A stretch of 64,000 nt of DNA from Nocardia terpenica (GCF_013186535.1 NZ_JABMCZ010000005.1:1364001-1428000); one strand, 5' to 3'. Shown: positions 7,306 to 15,834, numbered from the stretch's first letter. Notes: generated from the sequence alone by a model not told the origin. Translations and numbers: made by a program.

Positions 7306-8628
7306 ATGAGAATTTCGGGTCGGCCCACGCGGGCTCGGCTGACGGTGCGATTGGCCGCGGCGGGTGCGCTCACGATCGGCACGCTGCTCGCGCCCGGCGC
7401 GGTCGCCTCGGCCGCGCCGCCGTCGGCCACGGACCAGATGAACTGGTTCGTCGGCGCCACCGCGCGCGCCCCGATCTCCGAATCGGAACTGGCCGAACAT
7501 CTTTCCCCGAGCTTCCTGTCCGCCGTCGGCGCCGACGGGTTCAATGCCAGCCTCACGCACCTCGGCAAGCTCACCGAACAGCGCCTGGCGGACGCCACAC
7601 CGACCGGGGTCCAGGCGTTTCTCGGGCACGGCGCCCAGACGGACATGGCGTCGCTGGCCGTCGACCGGTCCGGGCTGATCATCGCGCTCGGGGTCGTGCC
7701 CGTACCGAACAGCTGGGACGAGCTCGACACCCAATTGCGCCGCCTGGCACCGGATGTCGGCTTCGCCGCCGCCGAGATCGACCCCAACGGAACCTGCCGC
7801 GTGCTGCACGGCATCGAGCCGGACACCCCGCGCCCGCTCGGCTCGGCGTTCAAGCTGTACGTGCTCGGCGCGCTCGGACAGGCGGTGGCGGACCATCGGG
7901 CGAGCTGGACGGATCACTTGGCGGTCCGCGACGACTGGAAGTCGCTGCCGTCCGGCGTTTTGCAGAACACTCCGGCGGGCACCGAACTGCCGCTCCAGGA
8001 ATACGCGAACAAGATGATCTCGATCAGCGACAACACCGCCGCCGACCATCTCATCGGATTCCTCGGCCGCGATGCGGTCGCCGCCCAGCTCCCCCGCTTC
8101 GGCATGGCAGCCCCGCAGCGCAACGATCCGTTCCTCACCACCCGGGAGCTGTTCGCGCTCAAGGGATACCAGTACCCGGCGGGCGCGAGCGCGTATCTGG
8201 CCGCCCCGCAACCGCTTCGCGCCGCCGCGCTACCCGCGCTCGATCTCGTTCCGCGCGAGCGGATCACGGCCTGGACCGCACCCGAGAACGTCGACCAAAT
8301 CGAATGGTTCGCCTCCCCGGCCGACGTCTGCCGCGCCTACGCCGGTCTGTGGCAACAGAATTCGCAACCCGGTGGCAGCGGAATCGGCACCGCCCTGTCC
8401 CGCAACGACGGCGGCGTCGCGCTCCCGTCGGACCGCTATCCGACGGTCTGGTTCAAGGGCGGCTCCGAGCCGGGCGTGCTCACCTTCAACTATCTGGCCC
8501 GCAACGCCTCCGGAAAGCTCCTGGTGTCCAGCGTGATGCTGTCCGATACCGGCAAGGAACTGCCCGGCCCGGACACCCTGTCCGCCATGGCCGTCTCCCA
8601 CGCCGCACTGCGACTCGCGGACCGATAA
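7306..8628 (+). CDS. Secreted serine hydrolase, LpqF/ORF12 type (class A beta-lactamase-like)
   Basis: 440 aa, ATG preceded by GGAGGA. Residues 1-37 form a signal peptide (cleavage near ASAAP). Residues about 45-130 match the N-terminal steroid-isomerase-like domain of clavulanate ORF12 and mycobacterial LpqF. The rest is a class A beta-lactamase fold: S180-x-x-K183 (GSAFKLY), SDN at 241-243, and KGG at 384-386 in the KTG position. So the nucleophile, base and third motif are all present. No lipobox is seen, unlike LpqF. Likely an esterase or peptidoglycan-active enzyme rather than a resistance beta-lactamase. Its TAA abuts the stop of the convergent 52-aa ORF with no spacer. Confidence 0.85.
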   Translation: MRISGRPTRARLTVRLAAAGALTIGTLLAPGAVASAAPPSATDQMNWFVGATARAPISESELAEHLSPSFLSAVGADGFNASLTHLGKLTEQRLADATPTGVQAFLGHGAQTDMASLAVDRSGLIIALGVVPVPNSWDELDTQLRRLAPDVGFAAAEIDPNGTCRVLHGIEPDTPRPLGSAFKLYVLGALGQAVADHRASWTDHLAVRDDWKSLPSGVLQNTPAGTELPLQEYANKMISISDNTAADHLIGFLGRDAVAAQLPRFGMAAPQRNDPFLTTRELFALKGYQYPAGASAYLAAPQPLRAAALPALDLVPRERITAWTAPENVDQIEWFASPADVCRAYAGLWQQNSQPGGSGIGTALSRNDGGVALPSDRYPTVWFKGGSEPGVLTFNYLARNASGKLLVSSVMLSDTGKELPGPDTLSAMAVSHAALRLADR

Positions 8629-8787
8629 TCAGGTATTTGTGCCCTGCCCGGCCCGGGGGATCGACGCCGTGACGTGATAGCGGCGGCCACCGATCCGCTC
8701 GGGCCGGTAGCGCACGCGGGGATCGGTGATCACCCTCCATTCGCCGGGATCTCCGGCCATAATCCGTATTCCACTCGAGATGAGCAT
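8629..8787 (-). CDS. Small hypothetical protein, 52 aa
   Basis: ATG at 8787 follows GAGAGGAG six bases upstream; TGA at 8629. It starts about a dozen bases after the DUF3467 gene ends, so the two look translationally linked. The protein is basic with GEWRVITDPRVRYRP and RRYHVTASIPRAG, predicted beta strands and no signal peptide. An internal ATG would give a 43-aa form. I do not recognise the family. Strong ribosome site, G/C third positions and tight packing support it as a real gene. Confidence 0.6.
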   Translation of the reverse strand: MLISSGIRIMAGDPGEWRVITDPRVRYRPERIGGRRYHVTASIPRAGQGTNT

Positions 8788-8799
8788 GTCGGACTCCTC

Positions 8800-9108
8800 T
8801 CATTCGCCCAGATGGTCGATCGCGCCGAATTGCTGTTCGTAATTGCTCATGCTGTCGTTCAGGGTCTGCATCAGGCGAAAGATCATCGACGGCGGAAATT
8901 TCACCCGGCACACCACCTGGACCGGCTGCCGCGTCACCGGGTGACCGTCCTCGTCGTGCCCGGGATCGATCGGTAGATGCACGATGAAATCGAGGGTGAA
9001 ATCCGTGCGGTTGTACCAGCAGGTGAATCCGTTGGCATACACCCCGGCGCTCATCGCTTCCGGCACGATCACCTCGACGGTCACCGGGGGCGGGGTCGCG
9101 TCATTCAT
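8800..9108 (-). CDS. DUF3467-domain protein
   Basis: 102 aa from ATG 9108. A longer frame to 9150 exists but would read through the hairpin 9126-9163, so the shorter start is preferred. The family pattern is visible: GVYANGFTCWYNRTDFTLDFI, then RVKFPPSMIFRLMQTL and YEQQFGAI near the end. DUF3467 proteins are small beta-rich proteins of unknown role. Downstream is the 52-aa ORF, upstream the Gln/Ala coiled-coil gene, all on one strand. Confidence 0.75.
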   Translation of the reverse strand: MNDATPPPVTVEVIVPEAMSAGVYANGFTCWYNRTDFTLDFIVHLPIDPGHDEDGHPVTRQPVQVVCRVKFPPSMIFRLMQTLNDSMSNYEQQFGAIDHLGE

Positions 9109-9125
9109 CGATACGCCTGTCGCCC

Positions 9126-9163
9126 CCGGCCGGAAGGGCCACCGAAACAACCCTTCCGGCCGG
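9126..9163 (-). terminator. Hairpin between coiled-coil gene and DUF3467 gene
   Basis: Perfect 13-bp arms CCGGCCGGAAGGG (9126-9138) and CCCTTCCGGCCGG (9151-9163) with a 12-base loop. It lies 10 bases after the coiled-coil gene stop on the minus strand and 18 bases before the DUF3467 start. It can act as a terminator or as a processing/attenuation structure that lowers DUF3467 expression relative to the coiled-coil protein. There is no T-run, as usual in high-GC actinomycetes. Confidence 0.65.
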
Positions 9164-9172
9164 TCGAATCAC

Positions 9173-9658
9173 CTAGCGCGACTGCGGATATCGCGACTGC
9201 CGCCGGATCTGCTGCACCTGCATATCCCACTGAACCGCCCGGTCCTGGGCACGGGTGGCCTGGTCGTCGGCCTGCTGGGCCAACTGGGTGGCCTGATCGG
9301 CCTGGTCCTGGGCCGACTGCGCGCGCTGTTGCGACTGGCTCGCCTCGGATTGCGCCTGCTGCGCCTGATTCTGCGCCCGATCGGCCTCGTTCTGCGCCTG
9401 CTGGGCCTGGTTCTGCGCCTGCGCGGCCTGCTGACGAGCCTGCTGCGCCTGCTGATTGGCCTGATTGGCCTCACTCTGCGCCATCTGCGCCTGATGCTGG
9501 ACCTGCCGGGCCTGATGCTGCGCCTGGCGGGCCAGATTCTGCGCCTGCTGGGCGTTCTGCCGCGCGCTCTGCGCCTCCTGCCGCGCCTCCTCGACGCGCA
9601 TCCGGATCTCCTCGAAATCCTGAACGGCCTGCATCTGCTCGCTGGTTTCCTGTGCCAT
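9173..9658 (-). CDS. Gln/Ala-rich coiled-coil protein
   Basis: 161 aa from ATG 9658 (GGGAAG upstream). After about 20 residues almost the whole protein is a continuous Ala/Gln helix with repeating A-Q-x-Q-A-x-x units, roughly heptad-spaced, interrupted by Glu/Arg/Asp. This predicts one very long coiled coil with a charged, basic tail (IRRQSRYPQSR). There is no signal peptide or TM. Low-complexity coiled coils of this kind act as spacers, polar scaffolds or surface fibres; no specific function can be assigned. It heads the minus-strand set with DUF3467 and the 52-aa ORF. Confidence 0.7.
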   Translation of the reverse strand: MAQETSEQMQAVQDFEEIRMRVEEARQEAQSARQNAQQAQNLARQAQHQARQVQHQAQMAQSEANQANQQAQQARQQAAQAQNQAQQAQNEADRAQNQAQQAQSEASQSQQRAQSAQDQADQATQLAQQADDQATRAQDRAVQWDMQVQQIRRQSRYPQSR

Positions 9659-10061
9659 GGTGGCTTCCCTACATCGCTGGGTTTCGGACTGGTCCCCTGC
9701 GTCGGTGGAGTAGGACAATAAAATCATCACCTCTGCGCTACCCGTAGGCAATGCAACGGAAATACACCCGAAACAATCCTGCGCGGGCCGGGAACGGTTG
9801 GTTTGCCGCATTACGGAAACACTCGCGCAGCGCATCTCCGGCAGTACCGGATAGTCGCCGTATTTCTGGCCGCCGCGGTGGTCACACAATCGCGCGGCGA
9901 ACAATCGGATACCGACGGGAATGCCCGGAAAACCATTGGCCCCGATCAGCGCACCGGGAAAATTTCCGGTGCCGGGCGATCGGTACGGCGGCCCCGCCCC
10001 GACTCCGTACCGAGCCCCGGCATCGAATCTGAAACCTCCTGCCGGATAAGGACTTTCGCCC
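9659..10061. other. Intergenic region without a supported gene
   Basis: About 400 bases between the coiled-coil gene start and the amidase stop (both minus). Reading both strands gives only Arg/Pro-rich frames without ribosome sites. The right part contains the stem-loop at 9972-10020; the left part (9660-9760) is the likely promoter region of the coiled-coil gene and is relatively AT-rich (ACAATAAAATCATC). Confidence 0.5.
9972..10020 (-). terminator. Extended stem-loop after amidase gene
   Basis: Inner arms TCGGTACGG (9980-9988) and CCGTACCGA (10005-10013) pair perfectly over a 16-base loop. The stem extends outward through GCCGGG / CCCCGGC. It lies about 40 bases downstream of the amidase stop and is the best candidate for its terminator. 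Confidence 0.5.
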
Positions 10062-11462
10062 CTATTCGGCGAGCACCAGTTCCGCGTACCGGGCCAGCGC
10101 CAGCACCAGATCGTCGGAATGCCGCGGGCCCACGATCTGCATGCCCACCGGAAGCCCGGATTCGGTGTGCCCCACCGGAATACTGATTGCGGGCTGCTGG
10201 GTGAGGTTGAACGGATAGGTGAACGGGGTCCACTGCGGCCAGGAGTCGAGCCCGCTGCCCGGCGGAACGTCGTGCCCCGCCTCGAAGGCCGGGATCGGCA
10301 TGGTCGGGGTGATCAGCAGGTCGTAGGCGGCGTGGAACGTGCCCATGGCGATGCCGACCTCCGCCGCGACCCCGCGCGCGTCCAGATACTCGACGGCGCT
10401 CACGGATTCGCCGCGGTCCCAGCACCGGCCCAGGCCCGGATCGACCCGATCCCGGGTGCCCGCGGGGAATTTCGACAGCAGGGTGGCCGCGCCCGCGGCC
10501 CACAACTGCTCGAACGCCTCCAGCGGATCCTGGAAGTTCGGGTCGGCGGTCACCACCCGCAGACCGGCCTCGTCGAGGCGGCGCACCGCCGCGGCGACCA
10601 CCGCCGCCACCTCCGGATCCACCTGGGCGTAGCCGAGATCCGCCGAATACGCCACGGTCAGCCCGCGCACCTCGCGCTGCAACTGGCCGCGGAAGGTGGT
10701 CAGCGTCGGCGCGAGCGCGGTGGGGTCGCGCGGGTCCGGCAGGGACAGGATGTCCATCAGCAGGGCGGCGTCCTCCACCGTGCGGGTCATCGGCCCGCCG
10801 TGCGCCAGCGGGCCGAACGGGCTCGCCGGATAGAGCGGGACGCGGCCGTGGGTGGGCTTGAAACCGACTATGCCGCAGAAGGATGCGGGAATCCGGATGG
10901 AGCCGCCGCCGTCGGTGCCGACCGACACCGGGCCCATTCCCGCCGCGACCGCCGCCGCGCTGCCGCCGGACGATCCGCCGGGGGTCTTCGACGGGTCGGC
11001 CGGATTGCGCGTGATCCCGGTCAGCGGGCTGTCGGTCACCGCCTTCCACGCCATCTCCGGCGTGGTGGTCTTGCCCAGAAACACCAGGCCGTCCTCGCGC
11101 AGCCGCGCGGTGACGGGACTGTCGACCGGCCAGGGCACATCGGGCTCGATCGACGTCGAGCCGCGACGGGTGGGCCAGCCCTCGGTCAGGAAGACGTCCT
11201 TGATCGAGATCGGCACCCCGTCCAGCAGGCCCTGCACATGCCCGGAGTGCCAGCGCGCCTCGGATTCCTTGGCCTGCACCAACGCCCGGTCGGCATCGAC
11301 CAGGCAGAACGCGTTCAGCTCGCCGTCGCGCTCGGCGATCGCGTCCAGCACGGCCCTGGTCGCCTCCACCGGCGACAGCGCACCCGCCGAGTAGGCCGTG
11401 ACCAATTCGACCGCGGTCATGGCGGCCGGATCGGTGGGAATGGCGATATCGGGGTGGGCCAT
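10062..11462 (-). CDS. Amidase-signature enzyme
   Basis: 466 aa, ATG with GAAGGGAG upstream. It carries the amidase catalytic triad: Lys88 (PISIKDV), cis-Ser164 (PGGSSGGS) and Ser188 (GTDGGGS); the 24-residue spacing between the serines equals that of fatty-acid amide hydrolase. Cytosolic; hydrolyses a C-N amide of unknown substrate. It is 12 bp downstream of the D-2-hydroxyacid dehydrogenase on the same strand. With the divergent racemase-superfamily genes it suggests a pathway releasing a chiral acid or maleate-like product from an amide. Confidence 0.9.
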   Translation of the reverse strand: MAHPDIAIPTDPAAMTAVELVTAYSAGALSPVEATRAVLDAIAERDGELNAFCLVDADRALVQAKESEARWHSGHVQGLLDGVPISIKDVFLTEGWPTRRGSTSIEPDVPWPVDSPVTARLREDGLVFLGKTTTPEMAWKAVTDSPLTGITRNPADPSKTPGGSSGGSAAAVAAGMGPVSVGTDGGGSIRIPASFCGIVGFKPTHGRVPLYPASPFGPLAHGGPMTRTVEDAALLMDILSLPDPRDPTALAPTLTTFRGQLQREVRGLTVAYSADLGYAQVDPEVAAVVAAAVRRLDEAGLRVVTADPNFQDPLEAFEQLWAAGAATLLSKFPAGTRDRVDPGLGRCWDRGESVSAVEYLDARGVAAEVGIAMGTFHAAYDLLITPTMPIPAFEAGHDVPPGSGLDSWPQWTPFTYPFNLTQQPAISIPVGHTESGLPVGMQIVGPRHSDDLVLALARYAELVLAE

Positions 11463-11474
11463 AACTGACTCCCT

Positions 11475-12440
11475 TCAGCCGGGAACGTATCCCAGCCTCT
11501 TGTCGACCACGTTGTCCAGTGGCCGGCCGTCGATCCACTCGCGGAAGTTGTCCGCGAAGGCGGTGACGATCGCGCCGCGCCAGCCGATGAAATCACCGGA
11601 GTTGTGGGGTGTGAGATGGACATTCGGCAGATCCCACAGCACGTGGCCGGGTGGCAGCGGCTCGGGATCGACGACATCGAGCGCCGCCCCGGCGATGGCG
11701 CCGGTGCGCAGGGCGGTGACGAGATCGTCTGTCACTACTAGTTCCCCACGACCGACATTGATGAAACGGGCATGCGGTTTCATCGCCGCGAATGCCCGCG
11801 CGTCGAACATGTGTCGGGTCTGCGGCGTGAGCGGCGGCACGGCCACCACATAGTCCGCGCCGGGCAGTTCGGCGGCCGGATCGCACCCGATGGTCCCGAA
11901 GTCCGGGTCGTCGGCCACCGCGCGGCGGCCCAGCCCGCGCACCCGCATGCCGACCGCGCGCAGCAGGCGCGCGATGGCCCGGCCGATCGATCCGGTGCCG
12001 ACGATCAGCACCGACGCCCCGGCGATGCGCTCGGATTCGCGGTGCCGCCAGACGTGTTCGCCCTGCAACCGCCACGATTCGGGCAGATCCTTGGCGAATT
12101 CCAGGATCTGGGCGAGCACGTATTCGGCGATGGGACCGTCGAACAGGCCGCGGGTATTGGTGACCACGACCGGGCTGGCGATGAGTTCGTCGAACATGAC
12201 CGAATCCACGCCGGTGGCGCCCACGTGCACCCAGCGCAGCCGATCGGCGGCGGGCCAGGCGCTGGGCACCGCCGTGCTGGTGAAGTCGTACACGAACAAC
12301 ACGTCGGCACCACGCAACGCATCGGCAAGCTCATCGGCCTCGGCATAGCGCACCTCGGCGCGCTCGGCGACCGGGCGCATGAGCTCCACTGCGGGCCTGG
12401 TGCCATCGTGCAGAACGGTGACTGTTCGGCCCTCGACCAC
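11475..12440 (-). CDS. D-2-hydroxyacid dehydrogenase (NAD-binding)
   Basis: 321 aa from GTG 12440, with little leader before the start. It has the family layout: N-terminal substrate lobe, Rossmann motif GTGSIGRA (about 147-154), conserved RFINVGRGELV and ALDVVDPEPLPPGHVLW, with His in LTPHNSG as the expected acid/base. It interconverts a 2-oxo acid and a D-2-hydroxy acid using NAD(P)H. It is transcribed with the amidase, divergently from the two racemase-like genes, and shares the operator region at 12467-12480. Confidence 0.88.
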   Translation of the reverse strand: MVEGRTVTVLHDGTRPAVELMRPVAERAEVRYAEADELADALRGADVLFVYDFTSTAVPSAWPAADRLRWVHVGATGVDSVMFDELIASPVVVTNTRGLFDGPIAEYVLAQILEFAKDLPESWRLQGEHVWRHRESERIAGASVLIVGTGSIGRAIARLLRAVGMRVRGLGRRAVADDPDFGTIGCDPAAELPGADYVVAVPPLTPQTRHMFDARAFAAMKPHARFINVGRGELVVTDDLVTALRTGAIAGAALDVVDPEPLPPGHVLWDLPNVHLTPHNSGDFIGWRGAIVTAFADNFREWIDGRPLDNVVDKRLGYVPG

Positions 12441-12466
12441 ATTGACAGGCTAGAAACGCATCGTAT

Positions 12467-12480
12467 GATTGTCAACAATC
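12467..12480 (+). promoter_or_regulatory. GntR/FadR-type operator-like palindrome
   Basis: GATTGT-CA-ACAATC: six-base perfect arms with a two-base centre, giving TTGT..ACAA. FadR-subfamily GntR proteins usually bind TNGTnnnACNA-like sites, here with one base less spacing. It lies in the divergent promoter region between the dehydrogenase/amidase operon and the racemase/GntR operon, so the GntR protein encoded at 14007 could control both. Confidence 0.55.
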
Positions 12481-12526
12481 CGATCGTGTGCGGAGGACTG
12501 CCCGGCTGAACGCGAGAGGGGCCCTC

Positions 12527-13267
12527 GTGGAACTGAACTTTCCCGATATAGACGGCCCGGTCGCACAGCGGGGTATCGGGATCATCGCACCGTTCGATCT
12601 GGCATTGGAACGCGAGCTGTGGCGGTGGGTGCCGCTCGAGGTCAGCCTGCACCTGGCCCGCACGCCATACGAGCCGGTACCGGTCTCGGTGGCGATGGCG
12701 GAGCTGGTGTCGAACGCGACGCATCTGGTCTCGGCCACGCACAACGTGCAGCACGTCGACCCGGAGGTCATCGCCTACCTGTGCACGTCGGGCAGTTTCA
12801 TCAAGGGCCTGGAGTACGAGAAGTCGCTGTGCGACACCATCTGTCAAGCGGGGGCGCGCGACGCCGTCACCACCTCGGGGGCGCTGATCGAGGCGATCCG
12901 CGCGCTGGAGCTGACCCGGCTGTCGGTCATCACCCCGTACGACGAGGTCCTCACCCTCAAGCTGCACGACTTCCTCGCCGAGGCCGGGTGCACGGTCATC
13001 CGCTCCAATCATCTCGGGCTCGGCGGCGGCATCTGGAAGGTCGGTTACCGCACCATCGCCGAGCGCATCGTCGCCGCCGACGATCCACAGGCCCAGGCGA
13101 TCTTCGTCAGCTGTACCAACCTGCCCACCTACGATCTGGTCGAACCGCTCGAGCAGGCCCTCGGCAAACCGGTGCTCACCGCGAACCAGCTCACCATGTG
13201 GGCGTGCCTGGGCCGCATGAAATTACCCATGATGGGGCCCGGCAGGTGGCTCCAGGACGTGTTCTAG
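12527..13267 (+). CDS. Asp/Glu racemase-superfamily enzyme (maleate isomerase/AMDase-like), two-Cys form
   Basis: 246 aa from GTG 12527, which has GAGAGGGG upstream; a GTG at 12488 lacks one. It has the pseudo-symmetric two-domain pattern with cysteines in both catalytic positions: C86 in LCTSGSF and C196 in VSCTNLP. This double-Cys arrangement is that of racemases and maleate cis-trans isomerase; arylmalonate decarboxylase keeps only one. A racemase or cis-trans isomerase role on a dicarboxylate or 2-aryl acid is likely. First gene of a plus-strand operon with the next two genes. Confidence 0.8.
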   Translation: MELNFPDIDGPVAQRGIGIIAPFDLALERELWRWVPLEVSLHLARTPYEPVPVSVAMAELVSNATHLVSATHNVQHVDPEVIAYLCTSGSFIKGLEYEKSLCDTICQAGARDAVTTSGALIEAIRALELTRLSVITPYDEVLTLKLHDFLAEAGCTVIRSNHLGLGGGIWKVGYRTIAERIVAADDPQAQAIFVSCTNLPTYDLVEPLEQALGKPVLTANQLTMWACLGRMKLPMMGPGRWLQDVF

Positions 13268-13276
13268 GGGACGGCA

Positions 13277-14020
13277 GTGCACACACCCACCATCGGATTC
13301 ATCTACCCCGACCACGCGGCCGAGGACGACTACCCGCGCGCCGCCGATCTGCTGGGCGCGGATCTGCGAGTGGTGCACATCTACGGCACCGACCTGCACG
13401 CCGTCCCGGAGCTGCTCGACCTGGGCAGCCCGAACCGGTTGCGGCACGGCGCGGAGCTGCTCGCCCCGCACGGCCCGAACGCGGTCGTGTGGGCCTGCAC
13501 CTCGGGCAGTTTCGTCTACGGGCCGCAGGGCGCGCGCGAGCAGGTGCGCGGGCTGGCCGAGGCGGCCGGGGTGCCCACGTCGAGCACCAGCTTCGCCTTC
13601 GTGCACGCGGCGCGGGCGCTCGGGGTCTCGACGGTGGCGGTCTGCGCCAGCTATCCGGACGATGTCGCGCGGCTGTTCGTCGATTTCCTTGCCGCGGAGG
13701 GTATCCGGGTCGTCTCGATGTCGAGCGCCGGTATCGATACCGCGGCCGAGGTCGGTACGCTCGGTCCCGCCCAGGTGCGGGAACTGGCCGTCGCCAACGA
13801 CCATCCGGACGCCGCGGCGCTGCTGATTCCCGATACCGCCATGCATACGGTGAGCGTGCTGCCGGAGCTGGAGGCCGCGCTCGGCAAGCCGGTGCTCACC
13901 GCGAACCAGGTCACCGTCTGGGAGGGCATCCGCCTGGCCGGATATCCGGCCGGCGGCGCGCCGACCTCGGCCGCCCTCGGAAAGCTCTTCTCGGAAAGGC
14001 TGATTCATGTCGGTCATTGA
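13277..14020 (+). CDS. Asp/Glu racemase-superfamily paralogue, second Cys replaced
   Basis: 247 aa from GTG 13277, 9 bp after the previous gene. It shares the fold and LGKPVLTANQ motif with its neighbour. C74 (ACTSGSF) is present, but the second catalytic position reads LIPDTAMH, with D186 in place of Cys. So it should not work as a two-base racemase; a single-Cys decarboxylase- or lyase-like reaction or a partner role is possible. It overlaps the GntR gene by 14 bases. Confidence 0.78.
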   Translation: MHTPTIGFIYPDHAAEDDYPRAADLLGADLRVVHIYGTDLHAVPELLDLGSPNRLRHGAELLAPHGPNAVVWACTSGSFVYGPQGAREQVRGLAEAAGVPTSSTSFAFVHAARALGVSTVAVCASYPDDVARLFVDFLAAEGIRVVSMSSAGIDTAAEVGTLGPAQVRELAVANDHPDAAALLIPDTAMHTVSVLPELEAALGKPVLTANQVTVWEGIRLAGYPAGGAPTSAALGKLFSERLIHVGH

Positions 14021-14669
14021 ATTCGAGCCGGTGAACCGGCAGTCGACGGCGGAGATGATCGCCGACCGGTTGCGCACCGCGATCATGCGCGGCACGCTCG
14101 CGCCCGGCGCGCAGCTGGTGGAGGCCGATCTCGCGGCGCAGTTCGACGTGTCGCGCGGGCCGGTACGAGAGGCCATGCAGCGCTTGGTGTCCGAGGGCCT
14201 GCTGCACAGCATCCGCCATCGCGGCATCTTCGTGATCGAACTCACCCACGACGACGTGGTCGACGTCTACCGCGCCCGCACCGCGATCGAGGGCGGGGCG
14301 CTGGAGCTGATCCTGGACGGCCGCCGCGAGATCGCCTACGCGGCACTGGCGCCCAGCGTCACCGCGATGACCGAGTGCGCCGAGCGCGGCGACGCGGCCG
14401 GGGTGTCCGACGCCGACCAGTCCTTCCACGAGGCGCTGGTGGACAGCGCGGCCAGCCCGCGCCTGTCCCGCGCCGCCCGCACCCTGTTCATCGAGACCCG
14501 CATGTGCCTGGGTGCCCTGGAGACCACGTATCCCGATGTGCGCGAACAGGTCCAGGAACATATCGAACTGCGCGAGGCCATCGGCACGGGCGCGCTGTCG
14601 CGGGCCCGGAAGCTGCTGGTCGAGCACATGCACGACGCGGTCCTGCGCTTGCACACCCAGCACCCGTAA
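14007..14669 (+). CDS. GntR-family regulator, FadR/FCD subfamily
   Basis: 220 aa, starting inside the end of the preceding gene, so translationally coupled. N-terminal winged helix (DLAAQFDVSRGPVREAMQRL, about 49-68) and a C-terminal all-helical FCD domain with candidate metal ligands (Asp and His in DADQSFHEAL, His in EHIEL, His in VEHMHD). FCD regulators bind small organic acids. It probably controls this catabolic locus through the TTGT-CA-ACAA site at 12467. Confidence 0.88.
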   Translation: MSVIEFEPVNRQSTAEMIADRLRTAIMRGTLAPGAQLVEADLAAQFDVSRGPVREAMQRLVSEGLLHSIRHRGIFVIELTHDDVVDVYRARTAIEGGALELILDGRREIAYAALAPSVTAMTECAERGDAAGVSDADQSFHEALVDSAASPRLSRAARTLFIETRMCLGALETTYPDVREQVQEHIELREAIGTGALSRARKLLVEHMHDAVLRLHTQHP

Positions 14670-14799
14670 TCTCCCGTGAGATCGGTTGCAGCATCTCCGA
14701 CGTATGCAGGAGAGGGCATAGCATCGGCCGTGTGTCCTGTGGAAGGCTAACGATCTGTGGGACGCGCAACTCCTACATCGGAACAGGAGATCGACCCTT

Positions 14800-15816
14800 A
14801 TGCGAGGAACCGTTATCCATGCGCCCGGCGATGTGCGGCTGGAAACCCTCCCCGATCCCGAAATAGTCACCGCGACCGATGCCATCGTGCGGATCGTCGC
14901 GACCTGTGTGTGCGGCTCCGATCTGTGGCCCTATCGCGGCGCCAACGAGATTGCCGGGCCGCAGCCGATCGGGCACGAGTACGTGGGCGTGGTCGAGGAG
15001 GTCGGTAGCGATGTCACCGGCGTGCGGCCGGGGCAGTTCGTGATCGGTTCGTTCGTGGCCTCCGACAACACCTGCCCGCACTGCCGGTTCGGCTACCAGA
15101 CCTCGTGCCAGCACCGGGAATTCGTCAACGGCTGCCAGTCCGAGTATGTGCGGATCCCGCTCGCCGACGGCACCCTGGTCGCCACCCCGGGCGAGCCGGA
15201 CAAGTCGCTGATCCCCAGCCTGCTGGCGCTGTCGGATGTGATGGGCACCGGCTGGTTCGCCGCGGTGGCCGCCGAGGTGCAGCCGGGTGGCACCGTCGTG
15301 GTGGTGGGCGACGGTGCGGTCGGGCTGTCCGGCGTGCTGGCCGCGAAAGAGCTGGGCGCCGAACGCATTATCGCCATGAGCCGACACGAGACCCGCCAGG
15401 AACTGGCCCGCACCTTCGGCGCCACCGATATCGTCGCCGAGCGCGGCAAGGAGGGCGTGGCCCGCGTGCTGGAGCTCACGGGCGGTGTCGGCGCGGACTC
15501 GGTACTCGAATGCGTCGGCACCCAGGACGCCATGGTGCAGGCGCAGCGGTCGGCGCGGCCCGGCGGCAATGTCGGCTTCGTCGGCGTCCCGCACGGCGTG
15601 GACATCCCCGGCGACAAGCTGTTCTACTCCCACGTCGGCCTCCGCGGCGGCCTGGCCCCGGTCCGCCGCTTCCTCCCCGACCTCATCGACCGCGTCTTCA
15701 CCGGCAGCATGGACCCCGGCAAGGTCTTCGACCTGGCCCTCCCCCTGGACCAGGTCGCCGACGGCTACCGCGCCATGGACACCCGCCGAGCCATCAAGAC
15801 CTTGCTACAGCCCTGA
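14800..15816 (+). CDS. Zinc-dependent alcohol dehydrogenase
   Basis: 338 aa, ATG with AGGAG 10 bases upstream. Medium-chain dehydrogenase: catalytic zinc ligands C38 (VCGSD) and H59-E60 (GHE), Rossmann motif VVGDGAVGLSG near 160-172. The structural-zinc loop has only three cysteines (C92, C95, C103); the usual third of four is Gly98, so the structural zinc may be weak or absent. Substrate unknown. Stands alone between the GntR gene and a repeat patch. Confidence 0.88.
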   Translation: MRGTVIHAPGDVRLETLPDPEIVTATDAIVRIVATCVCGSDLWPYRGANEIAGPQPIGHEYVGVVEEVGSDVTGVRPGQFVIGSFVASDNTCPHCRFGYQTSCQHREFVNGCQSEYVRIPLADGTLVATPGEPDKSLIPSLLALSDVMGTGWFAAVAAEVQPGGTVVVVGDGAVGLSGVLAAKELGAERIIAMSRHETRQELARTFGATDIVAERGKEGVARVLELTGGVGADSVLECVGTQDAMVQAQRSARPGGNVGFVGVPHGVDIPGDKLFYSHVGLRGGLAPVRRFLPDLIDRVFTGSMDPGKVFDLALPLDQVADGYRAMDTRRAIKTLLQP

Positions 15817-15834
15817 GTCATCCAGCGCCCCAGT

